A stretch of 11,601 nucleotides of DNA, taken from positions 1-11,601 of the forward strand of contig DASSJI010000151.1 in assembly GCA_035691285.1 (NCBI GenBank), read 5' to 3'. A program made the position numbers and the translations under genes. The stretch is from DATFEN01 sp035691285. Lineage in GTDB: Bacteria > Acidobacteriota > Vicinamibacteria > Fen-336. Positions 1-6,358 of the stretch are shown here, one piece after another (position 1 is the first letter of the stretch; every line of letters starts with the position of its first letter). The notes beneath the pieces were generated by a model, which saw only the letters and a list, made by a program, of their open reading frames with translations, made no database searches and was not told where the DNA came from.

Positions 1-2
1 GC

Positions 3-1331
3 CACGACAGCAACCGCGAGCTGGTGGGCCAGGGCCTCGCGAACCTGGGCTCGGCCCTTTGCGGAGGCATGCCGGGCGCGGGCACCTCGGGCGCCACGCT
101 CGTGAACCTCGCGAGCGGCGGGCGGACGCGCCGCGCCGGCCTCCTCGAGGGCGCCTTCGTGCTCGCGGCCTTCCTGCTGCTGGGCCGTTTCGTGGCCTGG
201 GCGCCCCTCGCCGCGCTGGCCGGGATCCTGATCGTCGTGGCCTGGCGAATGGTCGACCTCCGCAGCTTCCGGCTGCTGCGCCAGCGCTCGACCGTGCTCG
301 ACTTCGTGGTCGTGGCCAGCGTCGTGGCCGTGGCCGTCGGCGTGGGGCTGATCACGGCCTCCGGCGTCGGCGTCGGCCTCGCCATCCTGCTGTTCATCCG
401 CGACCAGATCAAGGGCACCGTGATCCACCGCCGGAGCTCCGGCAACCAGGTGTTCTCGAGGCAGCGGCGACTGCCCGAGGAGAGAGCCGTCCTCGAGCGG
501 CGCGGCGGCGAGACGCTCGTCTGCGAGCTCGAGGGCAACCTCTTCTTCGGGACCGCCGACCAGCTCTTCTCCCAGCTCGAGGCGGAGCTCCGGACGCGCA
601 CCTACGTCATCCTCGATCTGCGCCGCGTGCGCTCCGTGGACCTGACCGCCGTGCACCTCCTCGAACAGATCGAGTCCCAGCTCGCCGAGCGCGGCGCGCG
701 GCTTGCCCTCAGCAGCCTGCCGAGGAGCCTCCCCACCGGCCAGGACCTGCGCGCCTACTTCGACGAGGTCGGTCTGGTGAAGCCTGGAAGCCGTCTGCGC
801 TTCTTCGATCAGCTCTCGGACGCCCTGGAGTGGGCCGAGGACGAGATCCTCGCGTCAGAGGGCAGGGCCCGCGGCGAGGACGCGCCGCCCCTCGAGCTGC
901 GCGAGATCGACTTCCTGCGCGGGCGCAAGGAGGAGACGATCCGGGCCCTCGAGTCGTGCGTGGAGCGGAAGAGCTACCCGGCCGGCGAGCGGATCTTCGG
1001 CGAGGGCGAGACGGGCGACGAAGTGTTCTTCGTCCGGCGCGGCAGCGTGAGAATCGTGCTGCGGCGCGCCGACGGGACGGCCCATCACCTCGCCACGTTC
1101 GCGCGCGGCGACTTCTTCGGGGACATCGCCTTCCTCGACCGCGGCGCCCGCTCGGCGGATGCCGTGGCGGCCGCCCCCACCGACCTGTTCGTGCTGTCGC
1201 GGGAGCGCTTCGACCGGGTGGCCGAGCAGCATCCCCGGCTGGGGCGGCAGTTCTTCGCCGACCTTTCGCGGGCGCTGGCGCTCCGCCTGCGCTACGCCGA
1301 CAGCGAGATCCGCGCCCTCGATGAAGCGTAG
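3..1331 (+). CDS. SulP-family anion transporter, 3' part, with C-terminal STAS and cyclic-nucleotide-binding domains
   Basis: The gene is open at the window's left edge; the frame already reads HDSNRELVGQGLANLGSALC, a typical internal SulP motif, so the true start lies upstream. Numbering visible residues from base 3, the last transmembrane helices of the carrier occupy about 47-137 (four hydrophobic stretches). A STAS domain follows at about 165-277, and a Crp-type cNMP-binding domain at about 313-427. The phosphate-binding cassette reads FGDIAF...ARSADAV, keeping the Arg-Ser-Ala but with Asp in place of the usual Glu. SulP proteins carry sulfate, bicarbonate or dicarboxylates across the inner membrane. 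The C-terminal sensor suggests that transport or membrane placement responds to a cyclic nucleotide; that is inference. The substrate cannot be told from this part. It converges on the aldo/keto reductase gene, with two bases between the stop codons. Confidence 0.9.
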   Translation, partial: HDSNRELVGQGLANLGSALCGGMPGAGTSGATLVNLASGGRTRRAGLLEGAFVLAAFLLLGRFVAWAPLAALAGILIVVAWRMVDLRSFRLLRQRSTVLDFVVVASVVAVAVGVGLITASGVGVGLAILLFIRDQIKGTVIHRRSSGNQVFSRQRRLPEERAVLERRGGETLVCELEGNLFFGTADQLFSQLEAELRTRTYVILDLRRVRSVDLTAVHLLEQIESQLAERGARLALSSLPRSLPTGQDLRAYFDEVGLVKPGSRLRFFDQLSDALEWAEDEILASEGRARGEDAPPLELREIDFLRGRKEETIRALESCVERKSYPAGERIFGEGETGDEVFFVRRGSVRIVLRRADGTAHHLATFARGDFFGDIAFLDRGARSADAVAAAPTDLFVLSRERFDRVAEQHPRLGRQFFADLSRALALRLRYADSEIRALDEA

Positions 1332-1333
1332 CC

Positions 1334-2299
1334 TCAGGGCACCTGCCAGTCGCGCTCCCAGCGGTGGGCGCGCAGGGCCGCCAGGTCCTCCGCGGTGAGC
1401 CGGGGCGCGTCGCTCGCGGCCAGGTTCGCCGCGACGTGTTGCGGCCGGCGCATGCCGGGGATGGTCGTGGAGACGGCCGGGTGGTGCAGGATGAAGCGCA
1501 GGGCCAGCTCGGGCAGCGAGCCGCCCGCCGGGACCAGCGGCCGAAGGCGGTCCACGCGCGTGAGGGTGGCCTCGAGGTGCTCCGGCGTGAAGTAGAGGTT
1601 CCGCCAGTCGCCCTCCGGCCAGCGGTCGTCCGGCTTCAGCGCCCCGGTCAGGCTTCCTTCGTCGAACGGGACCCGGGCGATGATCGCGACTCCGTCCCGC
1701 TGGCAGCGCGGGAAGAGCGCGTCCTCGGGCGCCTGGTCGAACACGTTGTAGACGACCTGCACGCTGTCCACGAGACCGGTGTCGAGGGCCGCGAACACGT
1801 TCGTCGGCTCCCAGCGGTTCACGCTGATGCCGAAGCCCTCGATCGCGCCCTCGGCCTTCAGGTCCTCGACCGCGCGGCGCCAGCCGTCGTCCTTCGCCCA
1901 GGCGTCGCTCCAGACGTGGAATTGCTGCAGGTCGATCCGCTCGACGCCGAGGTTCGCGAGGCTCTGGCGCGTCATCTCGACGACGTACTCGCGGGGGAAC
2001 ACCTGCTCGACCGGCGTCTGGGCGCGACCGGGCCAGCGCCGGTTCTTCGGCGGCACCTTCGTCGCGGCGTAGAGGCGCCTCCCGGGGTGGCGGCGCAGCG
2101 TCTCGCCGAGCAGCCGCTCGCTCCTCCCGTCGCCGTACGCGAAGGCCGTGTCGAAGAAGTTGCAGCCGCCCTCGACGGCGCGGTCGAGGGCGGCGAGGGA
2201 CTGGCCGTCGTCGGACCCCGTCCAGCCCCCCATCCCCCACATCCCGTAGCCGACCTCGGAGACCTGCCAGCCGAGGCGGCCGAAAGCTCGATGGCGCAC
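1334..2299 (-). CDS. aldo/keto reductase
   Basis: A predicted NAD(P)H-dependent oxidoreductase of 321 residues, the usual length for a cytoplasmic TIM-barrel aldo/keto reductase. I chose the GTG at 2299 because homologous proteins begin just before a FGRLGWQVSEVGYG-like motif, and because longer readings would run into the upstream secreted-protein gene. The catalytic tetrad can be read: Asp in FFDTAFAYG, Tyr four residues later, Lys in YAATKVPPKN and His in QQFHVWSD. The NADP-binding end is present near the C-terminus (PGMRRPQHVAANL). No strong Shine-Dalgarno is seen, so translation may depend on transcription from the upstream gene 41 bp away. The substrate is unknown; members often reduce aldehydes or sugar-derived carbonyls. 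Confidence 0.9.
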   Translation of the reverse strand: MRHRAFGRLGWQVSEVGYGMWGMGGWTGSDDGQSLAALDRAVEGGCNFFDTAFAYGDGRSERLLGETLRRHPGRRLYAATKVPPKNRRWPGRAQTPVEQVFPREYVVEMTRQSLANLGVERIDLQQFHVWSDAWAKDDGWRRAVEDLKAEGAIEGFGISVNRWEPTNVFAALDTGLVDSVQVVYNVFDQAPEDALFPRCQRDGVAIIARVPFDEGSLTGALKPDDRWPEGDWRNLYFTPEHLEATLTRVDRLRPLVPAGGSLPELALRFILHHPAVSTTIPGMRRPQHVAANLAASDAPRLTAEDLAALRAHRWERDWQVP

Positions 2300-2340
2300 G
2301 CCCGAATCATGATCGAGCGCGCGCCGCGTTTCAAAGCCGG

Positions 2341-2742
2341 CTACTTCTCCGCCTTTGCGGTCCCCGGCACCTGCACCTTCACGGCGTTGGACTCGACGGT
2401 GCGGTCGGCGAGCTTGTAGCGCACCTTCACCTTGTACGCGCCCGGCGCGAGGTCGAGCTGCCACGAGCCCTTGAACGACCGCTCCGGCGTCACGCGCACC
2501 GTCTCGGGGACGTCCAACGGACGCGGCGAGATCCCGGTCGCCGCTTTCATCCCGGTGCCGTCGTCGACCAGGAACAGCGGCGTCTGGGGCAGCTTGAAGT
2601 CGTGTGTCGCGACCGCGCTCAGCGTCAGGGTCACGCCGGACTCGGACGCGGGGCCCTGGGCCAGCTTGAGATAGAGGCCGTTGGCGAAGGACGCCGGAGC
2701 GACGGCCAGCACTGCGAGCGTCAAGCCGAGACGAAAGCGCAT
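2341..2742 (-). CDS. small secreted protein of unknown function
   Basis: A 133-residue protein with a clear Sec signal peptide: positive MRFR start, hydrophobic LGLTLAVLAVAP core and a probable cleavage near ASFA/NG. The mature part looks all-beta, with alternating hydrophobic residues, and ends in a stretch (GAYKVKVRYKLADRTVESNAV) resembling Ig-like or transthyretin-like folds of periplasmic proteins. No catalytic motif is seen and I do not recognise the family. The ATG at 2742 is supported by a perfect AGGAGG four bases upstream. The gene sits between the AraC regulator and the aldo/keto reductase on the same strand, and could be co-transcribed with the reductase. Confidence 0.75.
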   Translation of the reverse strand: MRFRLGLTLAVLAVAPASFANGLYLKLAQGPASESGVTLTLSAVATHDFKLPQTPLFLVDDGTGMKAATGISPRPLDVPETVRVTPERSFKGSWQLDLAPGAYKVKVRYKLADRTVESNAVKVQVPGTAKAEK

Positions 2743-2746
2743 GTTC

Positions 2747-2752
2747 CCTCCT
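2747..2752 (-). promoter_or_regulatory. strong Shine-Dalgarno (AGGAGG) for the secreted protein
   Basis: AGGAGG on the minus strand, followed by GAAC and the ATG at 2742. It fixes the start of the secreted protein. A perfect hairpin ends directly next to it at 2754. Confidence 0.8.
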
Positions 2753-2753
2753 G

Positions 2754-2771
2754 GGCCGGCATCGGCCGGCC
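2754..2771 (-). promoter_or_regulatory. perfect 7-bp hairpin adjacent to the Shine-Dalgarno
   Basis: GGCCGGC and GCCGGCC surround a four-base loop (ATCG on the plus strand). The hairpin would form in the mRNA leader of the secreted protein directly before its AGGAGG. No run of U follows, so it is not a typical intrinsic terminator. It may stabilise the leader or belong to a REP-like unit together with the palindrome at 2828. Confidence 0.5.
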
Positions 2772-2798
2772 GTTGGACGAAAGCTGGCCTCCGGAGGG

Positions 2799-3890
2799 TT
2801 ATCCGTCTCCCTGTTTCCCCGGCGAAAGCTGGCCGATTCCGGAATCGGCCAGCCCGCGCGCCTCGAGCGAGGCCCGGAACTCGGTCGGCGTCACGCCCGT
2901 GAGCTCCTTGAAGGCCCGGTTGAAGGGGCCGAGGGACGCGTAGCCGACCTCGAACGCGATCTCGGAGACGCTCCGGTGCCTCCGCGCGGGGTCGGCCAGC
3001 GCGCGCTGCGCCTCCCGCACCCGGTAGTGGTGCAGGAACGCGTTGAAGTTCTTGAATCCGAGCTGGGCGTTGATGAGCTGCCGCACGCGGTGCTCCTGCG
3101 TCCCGAGCCGCTGCGCCAGCCCCGCCACCGTCAGCCCCTCCTGCTGGAAGACGCGCTCGGCCTCGATCAGGCCTCGGAGCCGCTCGACGAGGGCCGGATC
3201 CAGGGCGAGCGGAGTCTCGGCCGGCACCCTCGCCGGCCGCAGGATCTCGGGGTGGAGCCGCAGGGCGACGAAGCTCACGCCTACGAGGAGCACGCAGCTC
3301 GCCGCCGCGTGAAGGTCCTCGGATCCCCGGACCGGCCGGCCCACGAAGAGCGCCTCCGCCAGGAGCTCGATCAGCACGTACGTGCCCACGACTCCCAGCA
3401 CTCCATATCGCAGGCGCAGTCGCGCCAGCACGAGGTCCGAGCGGGTGCCCACGTACACGTTGACCAGCGCATGGACCACGAAGGCCACGCCGAAGAGGCG
3501 CGGCAGGATCCCCCAGGCGAGCCGCGCGCCCTCGCCGGCCACGAGGCGCCCCGTCGCGACGAGCCACCCGGCGTGGCGCGCCGCGAGCAGCGCGGCCAGC
3601 AAGGCGAAGTGGACGCCTCGCAGCCGCGGCTCGTCGTCGAAGTGGACCCTGGCGAGGAGCCAGAACGCGAACGGGATCGACGCGCTCACGATGGCGAGCG
3701 CGTGGACGAGCGGCTCCGAGCCGCCCCGGTCGGCGAGGAGCGGCCCGACCATGTGCGCGAAGGACCCGGCGAGGAGGGCGAGCGACGCCCGGGCGCTGGG
3801 GTCTCCCCGGTGGTCGCGCCAGCAGACGCCCGCGAGCAGGGCCGCCTGCATCGCCGCCACCACGCGGAGGACGTCGGCGGTGCTCCACAT
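2799..3890 (-). CDS. membrane-anchored AraC-family transcriptional regulator
   Basis: A protein of 363 residues from the ATG at 3890; a TTG two codons earlier is possible. The first ~230 residues hold about seven hydrophobic helices, a sensor-like membrane domain. The last ~110 residues are a two-helix-turn-helix AraC domain: TVAGLAQRLGTQEHRVRQLI, then FNAFLHHYRVREAQRAL, then the second helix pair SVSEIAFEVGYASLGPFNRAF and LTGVTPTEFRASL, which matches the family signature well. It probably senses a membrane or external signal and regulates nearby genes; the target is unknown. The last 18 residues are encoded by the palindromic element and are unlikely to be functional. No good Shine-Dalgarno is visible, which fits coupling to the short ORF that ends just upstream. 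Confidence 0.88.
   Translation of the reverse strand: MWSTADVLRVVAAMQAALLAGVCWRDHRGDPSARASLALLAGSFAHMVGPLLADRGGSEPLVHALAIVSASIPFAFWLLARVHFDDEPRLRGVHFALLAALLAARHAGWLVATGRLVAGEGARLAWGILPRLFGVAFVVHALVNVYVGTRSDLVLARLRLRYGVLGVVGTYVLIELLAEALFVGRPVRGSEDLHAAASCVLLVGVSFVALRLHPEILRPARVPAETPLALDPALVERLRGLIEAERVFQQEGLTVAGLAQRLGTQEHRVRQLINAQLGFKNFNAFLHHYRVREAQRALADPARRHRSVSEIAFEVGYASLGPFNRAFKELTGVTPTEFRASLEARGLADSGIGQLSPGKQGDG
2828..2853. repeat. perfect 26-bp palindrome, possible REP-like element
   Basis: The two 13-base arms GCTGGCCGATTCC and GGAATCGGCCAGC are exact reverse complements with no spacer. The 5' arm is preceded by CCCCGGCGAAA, so an alternative small hairpin (CCGGC, GAAA loop, GCTGG) also exists. 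The string CGAAAGCTGGCC occurs a second time at 2778-2789, so two related units lie 46 bp apart. The palindrome is inside the last codons of the AraC-family gene, which read GLADSGIGQLSPGKQ. It looks like a repetitive palindromic element or bidirectional terminator that has become part of the coding end. Confidence 0.5.
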
Positions 3891-3892
3891 GG

Positions 3893-4036
3893 TCAAGAGA
3901 CCGCGAGCAGGGCCAGGGTCGAGAGGCCGACGGCGCCGAAGGCCGGCCCGACGCCGCCGAGCAGCAGGCTCGTCAGCGCGCCTTCGAGGGCCGCCTCCAC
4001 GCGCACACGATAGCGGGGTCCCGGGCGGCCGTCCAT
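3893..4036 (-). CDS. possible 47-residue hydrophobic ORF upstream of the AraC gene
   Basis: An ORF from ATG 4036 to a TGA two bases before the AraC start codon. The protein begins with a basic MDGRPGPRYRVRV segment, then one long hydrophobic stretch (ALTSLLLGGVGPAFGAVGLS), so it would be a single-span membrane peptide. A weak AAGG-type ribosome site lies upstream. The tight junction suggests translational coupling, and the lack of a Shine-Dalgarno before the regulator supports this. Random ORFs are common in GC-rich DNA, so it may not be real. Confidence 0.35.
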   Translation of the reverse strand: MDGRPGPRYRVRVEAALEGALTSLLLGGVGPAFGAVGLSTLALLAVS

Positions 4037-4075
4037 CGCCTTGCGACCTTGCGGCCCTGCTGGTAGCGTCCGGGC

Positions 4076-4834
4076 ATGGACGATCCCCTCTCCCTCCGCG
4101 GCCGCTTCGCCGTCGTCACCGGCGCAGGACGCGGGATCGGCGCCGCGACGGCGAAGGCCTTCGCCGCCGCCGGCGCCCATGTCGCGCTGGTCGACAAGGA
4201 TGGCGCCTCCGCCACGCGCGTGGCGGAGGAGATCGCCGCCGCGGGCGGCGAGGCGCTCCACTTCGACACCGACGTCACGGATGCCTTCGCCGTGGAGCGC
4301 GTGTTCGACGGCGTCGTCGAGGAGTGGGGGCGCCTCGACGTCCTGGTCAACAACGCCGGCATCCTGCGCGACGCGCGCCTCGGCGAAGTGACCGACGAGG
4401 ACTTCCACTCCACCCTCGACGTGAACCTGCGCGGGGCCATGGTCTGCGCCCGCGCCGCCGTGCCGCACATGCTCGCCCGCGGATCGGGCCGCATCCTGTC
4501 CGCGACGTCGGTCGTCGCGCGCATGGGCAACTTCGGCCAGACCTCCTACGCCGCGAGCAAGGGCGGCATCATCGGCATGACCCGCGCCTGGGCTCGCGAG
4601 CTGGGGCCCAAGGGCATCACCGCCAACGCCGTGGCGCCGGGGTTCATCGAGACCGAGATGCTCCGCCCCGTCCCCGGGAAGGTCCTCGAGCGCTTCCGCG
4701 AGCGCATCCCGGCCGGCCGCCTGGGACGTCCGGAGGACGTGGCGAACGTCTACCTGTTCCTGGCCTCCGACCTCGCGTCCTTCATCAACGGCGCGATCGT
4801 CGGCGTCGACGGCGGCCTGCTGCTGAGCTGCTGA
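4076..4834 (+). CDS. short-chain dehydrogenase/reductase, FabG-like
   Basis: A 252-residue classical SDR, probably a cytoplasmic NAD(P)-dependent 3-oxoacyl-ACP-reductase-like or other alcohol/ketone oxidoreductase. The cofactor glycine motif TGAGRGIG is at 15-22 and the structural NNAG at 92-95. The active site is Asn117, Ser145, Tyr158 and Lys162 (Ser-x12-Tyr-x3-Lys spacing as in FabG). The C-terminal INGAIVGVDGG motif is also present. Asp40 at the end of strand 2 (VALVDK) suggests NAD rather than NADP preference; that is inference. It is divergent from the AraC/47-residue ORF with about 39 bp between starts, so it is a plausible target of that regulator. FabG itself is less likely because no fatty-acid genes are nearby. 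Confidence 0.92.
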   Translation: MDDPLSLRGRFAVVTGAGRGIGAATAKAFAAAGAHVALVDKDGASATRVAEEIAAAGGEALHFDTDVTDAFAVERVFDGVVEEWGRLDVLVNNAGILRDARLGEVTDEDFHSTLDVNLRGAMVCARAAVPHMLARGSGRILSATSVVARMGNFGQTSYAASKGGIIGMTRAWARELGPKGITANAVAPGFIETEMLRPVPGKVLERFRERIPAGRLGRPEDVANVYLFLASDLASFINGAIVGVDGGLLLSC

Positions 4835-4837
4835 CGC

Positions 4838-5032
4838 CTACTGGCCGGCGGGGTCGACCTTGACGAGCTCCCGGTTGGCGCTTCCCGGCAGGAACGCCTC
4901 GACCTCCGCGCCGCACACGCACTTGAAGTAGAGGGCGGCCTGCGTCTCCGCGCCGGGGTTGAGGGCGAACCCGCTGACCACGTAATGCCGTCCGCACATT
5001 CCGCACTCAGCGAGCCGGGAAAAGTCGCTCAC
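4838..5032 (-). CDS. small zinc-ribbon protein of unknown function
   Basis: A 64-residue protein starting at GTG 5032 (GTGAGCGACTTTTCC). Cys10-x2-Cys13 and Cys38-x-Cys40 form a likely zinc-binding pair set around a short beta segment (RHYVVSGFALN). No other domain fits in this length. It converges on the dehydrogenase gene with three bases between the stop codons. The function is unknown; such ribbons often bind nucleic acid or act as small adaptors. The ribosome site is weak, so the exact start is less certain than the frame. Confidence 0.65.
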   Translation of the reverse strand: MSDFSRLAECGMCGRHYVVSGFALNPGAETQAALYFKCVCGAEVEAFLPGSANRELVKVDPAGQ

Positions 5033-5060
5033 AATTCCATTCTACGCACCGCCCCCATCC

Positions 5061-5090
5061 TTGCGCGACCGTCCGCGGCTGTTGTATTCT
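5061..5090 (+). promoter_or_regulatory. candidate sigma-70-type promoter of tRNA-Lys
   Basis: A TTGCGC -35-like box at 5061-5066 and a TATTCT -10-like box at 5085-5090 are separated by 18 bases. The predicted start is about ten bases before the tRNA 5' end, a typical distance. Confidence 0.5.
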
Positions 5091-5106
5091 TTTTGTTCCG
5101 CCGGTT

Positions 5107-5182
5107 GGCCCGCTAGCTCAATTGGTAGAGCAAGAGACTCTTAATCTCTGGGTTCTAGGTTCGAGTCCTAGGCGGGTCACCA
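5107..5182 (+). tRNA. tRNA-Lys (anticodon CTT)
   Basis: A full 76-base cloverleaf with encoded CCA. The acceptor arms GGCCCGC and GCGGGTC pair (one G-U). The anticodon arm AGAGA/TCTCT encloses the loop CTCTTAA, giving anticodon CTT. The T arm CTAGG/CCTAG encloses TTCGAGT. The last 45 bases, from the anticodon loop to CCA, are repeated exactly at 6078-6122, which marks this gene as an integration target. Confidence 0.97.
5138..5182 (+). repeat. att-like direct repeat, copy 1 (3' part of tRNA-Lys)
   Basis: 45 bases identical to 6078-6122. It begins inside the anticodon loop and ends exactly at CCA, the usual footprint of tyrosine-recombinase integration at tRNA genes. The bases just outside differ between the copies (A/C before, T/A after). 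Confidence 0.85.
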
Positions 5183-5218
5183 TCTAAAGCCTCTCACGTC
5201 AGCAAGAAACAGCCGTCT

Positions 5219-5257
5219 TGGAACCCATGGCGCATCGCCGCGCGGTGATGGGTTCCA
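5219..5257. repeat. inverted repeat between tRNA-Lys and the toxin gene
   Basis: TGGAACCCAT at 5219-5228 and ATGGGTTCCA at 5248-5257 form a perfect 10-bp stem with a 19-base loop. The loop holds a second near-palindrome (CATCGCCGCG/CGCGGTGATG). Another GGTTCCA follows at 5262. There is no T-run, so a role as terminator for the tRNA is uncertain. The rest of 5183-5395 shows no credible gene. Confidence 0.5.
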
Positions 5258-5395
5258 CGGGGGTTCCAGGAGCATGGTCGAAACGAGCGTTCCGCGGCCC
5301 CGGGGCAATCGGCCCCAGGACTGCGCGGTTCGCCCCGTCACGTCAGCTGCGAGGCCCGCTTGCCGCAGCGTCCCAGGCCATCCCCCGGCCGGTCG

Positions 5396-5710
5396 TCACC
5401 TTTCGTAGGCCGAATCGTGATCGGGGTGCAGGGAGATCAGCCGAAGGAAGTCGCCGTCCCGATAGGCGATCGCTCGAACCTTCTGGCTCAACCGGAGCGA
5501 ATACACCCTGGCGCCGTTCGGCGCCTTGAGATGCTGGATCGCCTCCCACCGGAACCCGGTATGCCGATAGAGGCCGGTCCAGTCGAACTCGCGCAGCCGG
5601 CGAAGCGACGCGACGACTTGCTTCAGTTCGGCCGACTCGAGGCGGAAGAAGACGTCCTGGAACTCGGGGCTGTTGAGATCCAGGCGAACGCGGTTAGCCG
5701 CGCCGGCCAT
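5396..5710 (-). CDS. RelE/ParE-like toxin of a type II toxin-antitoxin pair
   Basis: A 104-residue protein. An N-terminal helical part (DLNSPEFQDVFFRLESAELKQ) is followed by the compact beta sheet typical of RelE-fold toxins: FRWEAIQHL, ARVYSLRLSQKVRAIAYRDGDFLRLISLHPDHD. Basic residues on the strands (Arg, Lys, Arg) could contact RNA, and His near the end could be catalytic; this is family-based inference. Its ATG overlaps the antitoxin stop by 17 bp, so the two are translationally coupled in the usual antitoxin-first order. Toxins of this family cleave mRNA or block gyrase; which applies here cannot be told. The pair sits alone between the two att-like repeats. Confidence 0.75.
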   Translation of the reverse strand: MAGAANRVRLDLNSPEFQDVFFRLESAELKQVVASLRRLREFDWTGLYRHTGFRWEAIQHLKAPNGARVYSLRLSQKVRAIAYRDGDFLRLISLHPDHDSAYER

Positions 5711-5993
5711 GCGAGCGTCCGCCGGCTTTCTTGGGCCGTTTCACCAGCGCGTCGACATCGGACTCCTCCGCCTTGGTGTCGGCAGCCCAAGCTAGACCTC
5801 GGGCAATCCGCGAGCGATGTGGCTCTTCGAGGGTCCAAAGCTGACTCTCCGGGATCATCGCCACGGCTGTGAGGACGATGCTCCCGTCCCCCTGCCGCTC
5901 AACTCGCAGGGTCTTGCCGGCGTAGCTCTTGCCGAGGGAGATCTGTCCGCTCTTCCCCACGACCTTGATCTCGGCACCGTCCACCATGGGCAT
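5694..5993 (-). CDS. AbrB/MazE-like antitoxin of the pair
   Basis: A 99-residue protein from ATG 5993, chosen because AGGAGA lies eight bases upstream; the ATG at 5987 is less well placed. Residues ~6-45 (EIKVVGKSGQISLGKSYAGK then LRVERQGDGSIVL) look like a SpoVT/AbrB swapped-hairpin DNA-binding domain. The helical rest (ESQLWTLEEPHRSRIARGLAWAA) would wrap the toxin, and the tail is lysine/arginine-rich. It should bind both the toxin and its own promoter, where three GCATG repeats are found. It was assigned from sequence character and gene order. Confidence 0.72.
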   Translation of the reverse strand: MPMVDGAEIKVVGKSGQISLGKSYAGKTLRVERQGDGSIVLTAVAMIPESQLWTLEEPHRSRIARGLAWAADTKAEESDVDALVKRPKKAGGRSHGRRG

Positions 5994-6001
5994 GCGCGCG
6001 C

Positions 6002-6042
6002 TCTCCTGCCAGCATGCTATCATGCTCTCATGCGCGTTCCAA
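6002..6042 (-). promoter_or_regulatory. candidate promoter, operator repeats and RBS of the toxin-antitoxin operon
   Basis: On the minus strand, TTGGAA (6042-6037) and TAGCAT (6019-6014) have a 17-base spacing and resemble -35 and -10 boxes. GCATG occurs three times at 8-bp steps (around 6033, 6025 and 6017), the last inside the palindrome AGCATGCT (6011-6018). This is a likely autoregulatory operator covering the -10 box. AGGAGA at 6007-6002 is the ribosome site; the 5' leader would be very short. Confidence 0.5.
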
Positions 6043-6050
6043 GACGGTGA

Positions 6051-6122
6051 GGCCCGGAAGCGGGTGGAGCAAGGAACCTCTTAATCTCTGGGTTCTAGGT
6101 TCGAGTCCTAGGCGGGTCACCA
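6051..6122 (+). pseudogene. tRNA-Lys remnant with att-like repeat copy 2
   Basis: Bases 6078-6122 are identical to the last 45 bases of tRNA-Lys. The preceding 27 bases (GGCCCG, then GGGTGGAGCAAG) still resemble the tRNA 5' half but lack about five bases of the D arm. The anticodon stem no longer pairs (GGAAC against TCTCT has two mismatches). It is therefore a tRNA-like remnant rather than a working gene. It marks the right-hand att site of an integrated segment, or the junction of tandem integrations. Confidence 0.75.
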
Positions 6123-6358
6123 ATCCGAATGGTTCTCGGGCGGGAGTTTGCGTCCTCCCTGTTTTTCGGCAGACGGCGAATCGGGGTTGGGCAGCCGGGA
6201 CCCGCAGGTGCAGGCCTCCCTTCACAGACCGAGCTAGTCCTGCAAGTTCCGGACGCCTGCTTCATACGGCCACGCAGCTGGTGAAACTGCCGCGCTAGGC
6301 CCTGGATCACGGCCACGAGCTGACGGCGATCGCCCACAGGCGCATCAAGCCAGCCCTG
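6123..6358. other. no credible gene; remnant DNA
   Basis: Short ORFs exist on both strands, but none has a recognisable domain or a ribosome site. A minus-strand stretch around 6240-6337 (GDRRQLVAVIQGLARQFHQL) looks helix-like and could be the decayed end of a former gene, but I cannot name it. Confidence 0.4.

Noticed and set aside
59..1324. Long ORF in another frame of the transporter gene
   Set aside because: Arginine/proline/alanine-rich composition typical of a GC-rich shadow frame; the SulP-STAS-cNMP frame explains the region.
2341..3888. A 515-residue fusion of the secreted protein with upstream sequence
   Set aside because: The upstream part is a shadow of the AraC gene. The signal peptide and AGGAGG fix the start at 2742.
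2976..4013. Long plus-strand ORF opposite the AraC gene
   Set aside because: Low-complexity Arg/Glu/Pro composition and no domain; it is the antisense shadow of the regulator.
6051..6122. A second functional tRNA-Lys gene
   Set aside because: The D arm is shortened and the anticodon stem does not pair, so only the 3' half is tRNA-like.
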